Part shown: piece by piece, positions 47,701 through 49,937 of the stretch
Position numbering within the stretch: position 1 is the first letter of the stretch
Layout: the number at the start of each line of letters is the position of its first letter
Assembly (NCBI RefSeq): GCF_001949145.1
Contig: NW_019091447.1
Span: 142,491 to 192,427, forward strand
Direction of reading: 5' to 3'
DNA from: Acanthaster planci
Taxonomy: Eukaryota > Echinodermata > Asteroidea > Valvatida > Acanthasteridae
Length of the DNA stretch: 49,937 nt
Made by a program: the position numbers and the translations under genes
Notes under the pieces: generated by a model
Database searches by the model: none
What the model saw: the letters and a program-made list of their open reading frames with translations, nothing else
Told to the model about the DNA's origin: nothing

Positions 47701-48504
47701 TTATTAGTTGAATACTGGTACCTTGCATGCACTCTAATTTGACATTAAGGATTTAAAAAAATATTAAAATATTTTGAAGTTTGTAGAATCCATGTCACAG
47801 TAACCGTAACTTACAGGATTACAGTAAACGTAACTCCTTTGGCATTCCTGCTGGGTACATGCTCAGATCTGTCAACTTCAACATGCCCTAAAAAGTTCTG
47901 ATGCTGCTTTGTCATGTTTGTATTGTGTGTGATTGTGTTTGATAAGTCGACATCCAGTCAGATTATTCATGGCCAGGCTTTACTGTCCCGACTGCATGAA
48001 AGATGAGAAAATATTTTGAGTTTGATTTGGGCATATACATGTATTCTGGGAGAGTTAGGGAAGGTAAATAGTTTCATCTTCAAGCAAGCTTGATTTCTTG
48101 ATTCTGATTGGTCAATCTGTTGCGAGGAAGTAAGAAGTAAGCATAGGGTGATATCCCGTGTGACGGTTCTGCCCAAGTGACTGAACAGATTGTATAAAAT
48201 ACTGTTATCCTGTGTCTATTTTTTAAAGTCTGTACAATGCCTAACGAGCATAAACTGTTGCAAAACTCCTACATCAGCGACGAGTCAAGTTTGCTTGGCA
48301 GTAAAACTCTTTGGGGCAAGTACATGTACACGTCAGTCTGTTTCGTACCGTTTGTGTTGTAATTTGTTTTTTCTCGCACCGTGCAATAATGCAACATCGT
48401 CCATGAGCGTGTAGTCTCGTTGTTGAAATAAACTGTTTCTCTTCCCGTTTAATAATGCTTCCATCACTTCCCAGTGCTGGAGACAACAACATGGATGTGG
48501 CAGT
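23625..48504 (+). CDS. ADGRL: Latrophilin-like adhesion GPCR, multi-exon, 3' incomplete
   Basis: Spliced model: 23625-23718, 24215-24431, then 25690-25799 or 26826-26938, 28570-28809, 29156-29278, 33406-33515, 34142-34327, 34596-34779, 37259-37408, 38442-38676, 39114-39261, 39875-39978, 41773-41875, 42251-42404, 43299-43365, 44429-44495, 44704-44801, then probable small exons 46319-46363 and 48475-48504. All junctions are GT/AG and phases match throughout, giving about 823 residues (3b form). Domain order: signal peptide 1-30, SUEL lectin about 32-141, Thr/Pro stalk 142-222, HRM 234-288, GAIN about 300-600 with GPS cleavage expected at L587/T588, TM1-TM5 from 606 to about 778. TM6, TM7 and the tail are not in the window. 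Latrophilins are plasma-membrane adhesion receptors that bind teneurins and FLRTs in vertebrates and signal through a tethered peptide. The olfactomedin domain of vertebrate members is absent, as expected for an invertebrate. Family assignment is firm; the ligand is unknown. Confidence 0.95.
23719..24214 (+). other. Intron 1
   Basis: 496-nt intron between signal peptide and lectin exons. Nothing beyond splice signals recognised. Minus-strand frames here are unstructured. Confidence 0.8.
24215..24431 (+). CDS. ADGRL: Exon 2: first half of SUEL (rhamnose-binding) lectin domain
   Basis: Enters in phase 1 and leaves in phase 2 (AG|gtatct). The translation contains the SUEL hallmarks in order: [18 protein letters not shown] (the family's YGR motif with Phe for Tyr), a TCP cysteine, an ECIQPSS segment and IVAER at the exon end, where family members continue with Cys. 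The acidic residue in CEG and the Arg of the YGR-type motif are near the sugar site in SUEL lectins. This half is constant; the second half comes from one of two alternative exons. Confidence 0.92.
25402..25656 (+). promoter_or_regulatory. Dense YCAY cluster upstream of exon 3a
   Basis: I count 24 YCAY tetramers (TCAC, CCAC, CCAT, TCAT) in about 255 nt ending 34 nt before the exon 3a acceptor. About four would be expected by base-composition-free chance. YCAY clusters are the binding signature of NOVA-family splicing regulators, and clusters upstream of an exon usually repress it. Local C-richness contributes, so this is a candidate element. Confidence 0.45.
25690..25799 (+). CDS. ADGRL: Exon 3a: alternative second half of SUEL lectin
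   Basis: 110 nt, phase 2 in, phase 1 out, acceptor tttgtag, donor C|gtaagt. It encodes a complete C-terminal half of a SUEL domain: [26 protein letters not shown] and LRCVPK. It keeps the family's DPCxGTxK loop intact. It is about half identical to exon 3b at the protein level (17 of 35 aligned residues by eye), with cysteines aligned. Because its phases are the same as 3b's, and each alone joins exon 2 to exon 5 in frame, I read it as a mutually exclusive alternative rather than an extra domain: there is no second first-half exon. A 24-word YCAY cluster precedes it and TGCATG words follow it. Confidence 0.85.
25825..25830 (+). promoter_or_regulatory. TGCATG (RBFOX-type) word 26 nt downstream of exon 3a
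   Basis: TGCATG begins 26 nt after exon 3a ends, and a second lies at 25954-25959. RBFOX proteins bound downstream of an exon generally promote its inclusion. Binding here is inference. Confidence 0.35.
26789..26794 (+). promoter_or_regulatory. TGCATG (RBFOX-type) word 32 nt upstream of exon 3b
   Basis: Located between the branch-point region and the acceptor of exon 3b; RBFOX bound upstream generally represses an exon. With the sites after exon 3a, this predicts a switch favouring 3a. Several YCAY words also crowd 26726-26790. Confidence 0.35.
26826..26938 (+). CDS. ADGRL: Exon 3b: alternative second half of SUEL lectin
   Basis: 113 nt, phase 2 in, phase 1 out, acceptor ctgcctcag, donor C|gtaagt. 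It encodes [26 protein letters not shown] and QCIMPP. The cysteines, FGxPCP and KxLEV match SUEL lectins, but the loop reads NPCPDI where most members and exon 3a have DPCPGT. The sugar- or partner-facing loop therefore differs between the two forms. Joined after 3a it would be read out of frame and hit a TAG at 26906-26908, so the two exons cannot both be used. Confidence 0.88.
26939..28569 (+). other. Intron after exon 3b
   Basis: 1.6 kb, AT-rich, no third copy of the lectin second-half exon found by scanning for its DPCP / NPCP and KxLEV motifs. Holds the candidate 60-nt cassette (28170-28229) and TGCATG words near 27509 and 27553. Confidence 0.7.
28170..28229 (+). CDS. Possible 60-nt cassette exon (exon 4)
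   Basis: A good acceptor (tgctgtttttcacag) is followed by 60 open bases and a donor-like GTAAAT, phase 1 in and 1 out, so it could be included or skipped without changing frame. It would insert about 20 residues ([19 protein letters not shown] plus junction residues) between lectin and stalk. The peptide matches nothing I recognise, and 20 open codons arise easily by chance. Treat as a candidate only. Confidence 0.22.
28570..28809 (+). CDS. ADGRL: Exon 5: Thr/Pro/Gln-rich mucin-like stalk
   Basis: 240 nt, phase 1 in and out. Encodes residues 142-222. [10 protein letters not shown] and IPPPT stretch is followed by eleven tandem four-residue units of the form (P/S)TQx from residue 168 to 211. 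Such Thr/Ser/Pro-rich linkers separate lectin and HRM in latrophilins and are usually heavily O-glycosylated, acting as an extended spacer. The DNA of the units is a 12-bp coding minisatellite (28647-28778), so repeat number may vary between alleles. Confidence 0.9.
28647..28778 (+). repeat. 12-bp coding minisatellite (PTQx)11
   Basis: Eleven head-to-tail 12-bp units, roughly CCCACTCAGATG, in register with the codons and encoding PTQx or STQx. Thr and Gln are invariant in all units, while the fourth residue varies (R, M, S, I). Third-position and serine/proline swaps show the array is diverged rather than freshly expanded. Confidence 0.9.
28810..29155 (+). other. Intron between stalk and HRM exons
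   Basis: 346 nt, nothing recognised beyond splice signals. Confidence 0.8.
29156..29278 (+). CDS. ADGRL: Exon 6: first half of HRM domain
   Basis: Phase 1 in and out, acceptor ttgtttccag, donor G|gtaggc. Encodes [14 protein letters not shown] and [10 protein letters not shown], which match the latrophilin hormone-receptor motif: Cys, an xxQWP segment, then PCP-x-GT-x-G. Two of the four HRM cysteines (C234 and C257) are here. The HRM packs on the GAIN domain and its role in the receptor is mostly structural. Confidence 0.9.
29279..33405 (+). other. Intron inside the HRM domain (largest, 4.1 kb)
   Basis: Contains the MITE at 29488-29557 and TACATGTA-rich patches near 30640 and 31800-32240. 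No alternative HRM exon was recognised. Open frames are short and unstructured. Confidence 0.7.
29488..29557. mobile_element. Miniature piggyBac-type MITE, subfamily B
   Basis: 70 bp from TTAGCCCTAACAGC to GGGAGTTAGGGTTAA. The left TTAA is mutated to TTAG. It aligns end to end, in opposite orientation, with 35809-35878 at the same 70-bp length, with roughly ten differences by hand. Confidence 0.7.
33406..33515 (+). CDS. ADGRL: Exon 7: second half of HRM domain
   Basis: Phase 1 in, 0 out, acceptor tttccattcag, donor AAG|gtaaga. Encodes [19 protein letters not shown] then SRCVSEW, supplying the remaining HRM cysteines (C270 and C288) and the conserved W and GPDLSxC motif. It ends in an acidic linker (AEDIEDK) that leads into GAIN. 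The intron before it (4.1 kb) is the largest in the model. Confidence 0.92.
33516..34141 (+). other. Intron 7
   Basis: 626 nt between HRM and GAIN exons. A C-rich run near 33702-33720 is the only distinctive sequence. Confidence 0.75.
34142..34327 (+). CDS. ADGRL: Exon 8: GAIN domain, helical subdomain A
   Basis: 62 codons, phase 0 in and out. The translation is helical and acidic ([44 protein letters not shown]). It corresponds to the N-terminal helical part of the GAIN domain, where family members have a GDL..A..LL-type helix. The acceptor (gctatattcag) and donor (AAG|gtacag) are standard. Confidence 0.9.
34596..34779 (+). CDS. ADGRL: Exon 9: GAIN domain
   Basis: Phase 0 in, 1 out, acceptor ggtttctgtag, donor G|gtaaga. 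Encodes [40 protein letters not shown] and LTSEEGNVG. The W of ESWQ and the LLxxIEExxF helix are typical of latrophilin GAIN subdomain A, before it passes to the beta-rich subdomain B. Confidence 0.9.
34868..34960 (-). repeat. Possible tRNA-derived SINE remnant
   Basis: On the minus strand the sequence reads GAGAGGTTAAGACTATGC, then GGAGGCCGTGGGTTCAAATC. GGTTCAAATC (34882-34891) fits the pol III B-box, and the preceding part resembles a Ser/Leu-type tRNA anticodon-to-variable region. I cannot fold a complete cloverleaf or find a clear tail, so it is a remnant at best. Confidence 0.3.
35809..35878. mobile_element. Miniature piggyBac-type MITE, subfamily B
   Basis: 70 bp, TTAACCCTAACTCCC at one end and GGGCTGTTAGGGTTAA at the other, with both TTAA sites intact. 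Same family as 29488-29557, in inverse orientation. Confidence 0.72.
36346..36593. mobile_element. 248-bp MITE with long terminal inverted repeats
   Basis: The first 26 bases (from TGGGTAATTCCAGAAATTAG) are exactly inverted at the right end. The arms remain alignable for about 55-60 bp (36346-36408 and 36536-36593) through a TTTCGTGTCCCTG block. There is no coding capacity, and I cannot fix the target duplication or superfamily. Confidence 0.75.
37259..37408 (+). CDS. ADGRL: Exon 10: GAIN domain, start of beta subdomain
   Basis: 150 nt, phase 1 in and out, acceptor ttgctgcag, donor G|gtaaga. Encodes [29 protein letters not shown] and [10 protein letters not shown]. This matches the strand-rich part of GAIN, where family members have an N-x-x-V-x-x-x-V segment, FP, and SxxIPxxxL. 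Confidence 0.9.
37409..38441 (+). other. Intron 10
   Basis: 1.0 kb. A G-rich patch (about 38310-38330, runs of four, four and six G) lies about 110 nt before the next exon. Otherwise nothing recognised. Confidence 0.75.
38442..38676 (+). CDS. ADGRL: Exon 11: GAIN domain leading to the GPS
   Basis: Phase 1 in, 2 out. Encodes [35 protein letters not shown] and [11 protein letters not shown]. VVNSxxLSASIG and the F-x-H-I..KPVCxFW series are signature GAIN/GPS elements. C543 and W546 of CxFW begin the GPS motif that the next exon completes. The donor (AG|gtggga) is the weakest of the set but is frame-consistent. Confidence 0.93.
38677..39113 (+). other. Intron 11 with a 32-bp tandem duplication
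   Basis: TCATTCCGCAGTCCATGTGA begins at 38965 and again at 38997, a two-copy 32-bp duplication. It lies 87 nt before the true acceptor and duplicates a CGCAG that could act as a decoy acceptor. Confidence 0.8.
39114..39261 (+). CDS. ADGRL: Exon 12: GPS autoproteolysis motif and tethered agonist
   Basis: Phase 2 in, 0 out. Encodes [12 protein letters not shown], an N-glycosylation sequon (N576-A-T), and [17 protein letters not shown] is the canonical cleavage triad: family knowledge places self-cleavage between L587 and T588, so the tethered-agonist peptide would begin TNFAILM. The disulfide-forming cysteines (with C543 from exon 11) are C570, C582 and C584. All residues needed for cleavage are present. 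Confidence 0.96.
39262..39874 (+). other. Intron 12, between GPS and TM1
   Basis: 613 nt. Contains the subfamily A MITE. Reading through from exon 12 stays open for 37 codons to a TGA at 39373, so a retained intron would give a receptor ectodomain without membrane helices. Confidence 0.7.
39420..39478. mobile_element. Miniature piggyBac-type MITE, subfamily A
   Basis: 59 bp with TTAA at both outer edges and CCCTAAT/GTTAGGG ends; the reverse-oriented near-twin (57 of 59) of 14787-14845. Sits in intron 12, about 160 nt after the GPS exon. Confidence 0.75.
39875..39978 (+). CDS. ADGRL: Exon 13: TM1
   Basis: Phase 0 in, 2 out, strong C/T-rich acceptor, donor CA|gtgagt. Encodes residues 601-635. 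After IPHGD the sequence is hydrophobic ([20 protein letters not shown] and AFITFAYF), the first transmembrane helix. IxxxGxxxSxxxLLxxxxTF is typical of adhesion GPCR TM1. Confidence 0.95.
39979..41772 (+). other. Intron 13 with a coding-like GC patch
   Basis: 1.8 kb between TM1 and TM2 exons. From about 40385 to 40712 base composition is more GC-rich and codon-like in overlapping plus-strand frames (for example [13 protein letters not shown] near 40620), but I recognise no family and see no in-phase splice pair. It could be a decayed inserted gene fragment. Confidence 0.4.
41773..41875 (+). CDS. ADGRL: Exon 14: intracellular loop 1 and TM2
   Basis: Phase 2 in, 0 out. Encodes [20 protein letters not shown] then [14 protein letters not shown]. 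[17 protein letters not shown] is nearly diagnostic for latrophilins: ICL1 with its charged turn, then TM2. The donor is GGG|gtgaga. Confidence 0.96.
41876..42250 (+). other. Intron 14
   Basis: 375 nt, nothing recognised beyond splice signals. Confidence 0.8.
42251..42404 (+). CDS. ADGRL: Exon 15: TM3, ICL2 and start of TM4
   Basis: Phase 0 in, 1 out. Encodes [30 protein letters not shown] and YYYPFGYG. [19 protein letters not shown] is the adhesion-GPCR TM3 signature. C672 is positioned to pair with C744 in extracellular loop 2. The donor lies at the very edge of a G-rich minisatellite that fills the start of the next intron. Confidence 0.96.
42412..42670 (+). repeat. G-rich degenerate minisatellite (GGGCTGG type)
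   Basis: Starting within ten bases of the exon 15 donor, about 250 nt consist of imperfect 5-15-bp units based on GGGCTGG / GAACTGG / GGATTGG. The transcript strand carries many GGG triplets, known intronic splicing enhancers when next to a donor. Strand bias is strong. Confidence 0.85.
42671..43298 (+). other. Rest of intron 15
   Basis: No feature recognised. GGTTCAACTC near 43096 resembles a pol III B-box but lacks an A-box or folding partner. Confidence 0.65.
43299..43365 (+). CDS. ADGRL: Exon 16: TM4 and start of ECL2
   Basis: 67 nt, phase 1 in, 2 out. Encodes [21 protein letters not shown]-x-P-x-x-x-V-x-x-AAID...YGT matches TM4 of latrophilins. It is too short to be found as a stand-alone ORF but joins both neighbours in frame. 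Confidence 0.93.
43366..44428 (+). other. Intron 16
   Basis: 1.1 kb. A G-run followed by a complementary C-run (43797-43830) could form a hairpin; otherwise nothing recognised. Confidence 0.7.
44429..44495 (+). CDS. ADGRL: Exon 17: ECL2 and TM5 start
   Basis: 67 nt, phase 2 in, 0 out. Encodes [20 protein letters not shown] then IV. C744-W-L is the conserved ECL2 cysteine motif, followed by FIWAFxxPV at the top of TM5. Acceptor gtttcaag, donor GTG|gtaagt. Confidence 0.93.
44704..44801 (+). CDS. ADGRL: Exon 18: TM5 end and intracellular loop 3
   Basis: Phase 0 in, 2 out. Encodes [17 protein letters not shown], finishing TM5 after an N-x-x-F-L motif. It then gives a basic loop ([16 protein letters not shown]) that begins ICL3. 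The last full residue is I797, and AC| of a Thr codon is left for the next exon. Confidence 0.93.
44802..46318 (+). other. Intron 18
   Basis: 1.5 kb downstream of the ICL3-starting exon. No TM6-like sequence and no other in-phase exon candidate seen. Confidence 0.65.
46319..46363 (+). CDS. ADGRL: Exon 19: probable 45-nt small exon in ICL3
   Basis: A C/T-rich acceptor (ccactctctgccctag) and a good donor (GT|gtaagg) bracket 45 open bases with exactly the required phase (2 in, 2 out). It would add [15 protein letters not shown] to ICL3. Being symmetric, it can be skipped. TGCATG words lie 65 nt (46428) and 191 nt (46554) downstream, a placement associated with RBFOX-promoted inclusion. There is no homology call: support comes from splice sites and phase only. 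Confidence 0.5.
46364..48474 (+). other. Intron between the two small ICL3 exons
   Basis: 2.1 kb, with TGCATG at 46428 and 46554. A short plus-strand frame beginning [20 protein letters not shown] at 48237 looks protein-like, but its only acceptor (48229) has the wrong phase for this gene. Confidence 0.6.
48475..48504 (+). CDS. ADGRL: Exon 20: probable 30-nt microexon in ICL3
   Basis: Acceptor cttccatcacttcccag and donor GT|gtaagt are both near consensus and flank 30 open bases in phase 2-2. It would add [10 protein letters not shown] to ICL3. A TGC word sits in the acceptor tract, as seen upstream of neural microexons controlled by SRRM3/4-type factors. It is compatible with joining either exon 18 or exon 19. 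TM6 is expected in the next exon, outside the window. Confidence 0.5.
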
Positions 48505-49937
48505 GTAAGTACGCTTCTTGCTACAACGTTTTGCCAACATTTTTTTTTTTCCCTTCCCATGATTCTGTTCTGTGGTGAATTGAAAAGGTTGTGAAGACAC
48601 TTGCAAATTGCTGGGTGGTGGAAAAAGGTGTTTGATCAGCAACTAATGTAAACTTGCTTGTAAAACTGCCCATGTTTTGTTTTAAATTATGCCTTGTTTT
48701 TTGGCCATAACAATTCCTTTCTCCTCTGTGTTGTAGACAGTCCTGAAAAACTTAATCAACTCTGATGCATGGTGTGTTGTAATGTAGACCCCTATATGTT
48801 TACATTAAATGCACAGATCATTTGGGGTCTGTAAGCATGAGTGTGACATGGCTATAATCCAAGACTATTGGTAATATTCTGCTGAAGGTCTATGCATTAC
48901 TTTGAAATTAAACCCTCGTTTTACATGGTGCTAGGGCACAGTGCTGTAACTTCTGCACAGTTTATTGATGATTGAGGTAATGTGTAGCATGACAGGTGGG
49001 AATAGAAGATTGTCTTTTATGTACGGTTAATGTCCTAATCAACTGGCTACGGCTAGGCTACACACATGTAAATGGAAGTGGCTGCTGCTACTATCCACTG
49101 GCTTACTGGGGCACGTGTTATTTTCAGCCATTGCCATATCCATAGGCATGGCCTTTGACAGCTCTTCCTTCACTGGCTTGCATGCTGTGTTGTCACACTT
49201 TGGGATCATTGCATACCAGGGAAGTGTATTACATTGAGCGTTCACAGTTCTTTACACGATGGGGCATTCCTACCCAAGGTTCATATCATTGTGGTTTTAT
49301 TTCATGGTGTCCCTTGTTTCCCGATGGAGGAGTTTCTGTTTACTTTTCCGTTGCTTTTTCACACCTCCCTTCAGTTTGTTCCATGAAATCTTTCCTGTTG
49401 CAAGTTTATTTCACCCATGGCTACCTCTCGTGGTGTTGCTTGAATGTGAAGCAGGAGTCTAAAAACGGGCCGGCAAAATGTGATAACACTTGGCGCCTGA
49501 AAGTGTGGCATGTTTGGTGTCAAAGTGTAAAGTTAAATGAATGCCATTCTCAGTCATGTCACCGAATGCAAACACCAAAGGTTGCCTGCAAGATGAACGA
49601 CTTTCAATACTGGATTGAACAGCACAACTAAAGAGTGAACAACTTTTATTTCACTGATCCTCCCCAAAGTTCTTACCTACTCTGCAGAGGTAAAATGGAT
49701 GTTTTTACTCCCGAGCAAGCCTTGTGTTGTGTGCATATCTATATGTGTTAATTTTATTATTTTTGTAAAAGTTTACATTTTTATTTTTTATTATCTCATT
49801 CCTTTACATGAACAGTACGTCCTGTGATGGACAAATCTTTGTGACTGAAATGTCGTCAGCCCCAATTCCCCATTTTATTCTTGTACCGGTGCATCCAATC
49901 CAGTCACTGTAAGCCCCACTCGCCTTACCCAGTCAAA
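48505..49937 (+). other. Right edge, presumed intron of the same gene
   Basis: No TM6/TM7 or cytoplasmic-tail sequence is present, so the gene continues outside. The 477-nt open frame at 49155-49631 has no motif and Cys/His/Trp-rich random-looking composition. TGCATG occurs near 48766. Confidence 0.65.

Noticed and set aside
48229-48320. Protein-like frame [20 protein letters not shown] as an ICL3 exon
   Set aside because: Its acceptor gives phase 1, but the upstream exons leave phase 2; joining in the needed phase hits TAA within five codons.
49155-49631. 158-codon frame near the right edge
   Set aside because: Longest non-repeat frame outside the gene, but begins at a non-ATG codon, shows no motif, and its Cys/His/Trp/Ser-rich composition looks random; lies in a presumed intron.

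Overview
The window is animal nuclear DNA. The only convincing gene is split into about twenty small exons with GT/AG borders, separated by introns of roughly 0.2-4 kb. There is no operon structure, and a 474-base run of N marks a draft-assembly gap. The flanks and introns are saturated with short palindromic words (TACATGTA, ACCGGT, AGGCCTA) and arrays built from them. That texture, plus a latrophilin with lectin, HRM and GAIN but no olfactomedin domain, suggests a marine invertebrate deuterostome. I favour an echinoderm, with hemichordate or amphioxus possible. This is inference, not proof.

Layout. Bases 1 to about 23,340 contain no gene I can support. They hold a 156-bp tandem duplication (2581-2892), a 14-bp minisatellite (8865-9248), a 12-bp minisatellite zone (10432-10760), a possible pogo/Tigger-type transposon end (about 10179), two tiny piggyBac-type MITEs (14517-14590, 14787-14845), and a 20-bp minisatellite running into the gap (15128-15681). 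From 23,625 to at least 48,504 the plus strand carries the 5' and middle part of one adhesion-GPCR gene of the latrophilin (ADGRL) family. Its order is signal peptide, rhamnose-binding SUEL lectin, Thr/Pro-rich stalk, HRM, GAIN with a canonical GPS cleavage motif, and TM1 to TM5. TM6, TM7 and the tail lie beyond the right edge.

Most notable observation: the second half of the lectin domain is encoded twice, by exon 3a (25690-25799) and exon 3b (26826-26938). The two are homologous and share phases (2 in, 1 out). Using both or neither shifts the frame into a stop, so exactly one can be used per mRNA. The intron before 3a holds 24 YCAY words in about 255 bases. TGCATG (RBFOX-type) words lie just downstream of 3a and just upstream of 3b, a layout that would favour 3a over 3b when such a factor is present. 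Two further small frame-preserving exons (45 and 30 nt) lie where intracellular loop 3 is encoded. If real, this one locus would vary both its extracellular ligand-binding face and its G-protein-facing loop by splicing.

The introns also carry several miniature inverted-repeat elements (29488, 35809, 36346, 39420), a G-rich degenerate minisatellite starting at the exon 15 donor, and a possible tRNA-derived SINE remnant.
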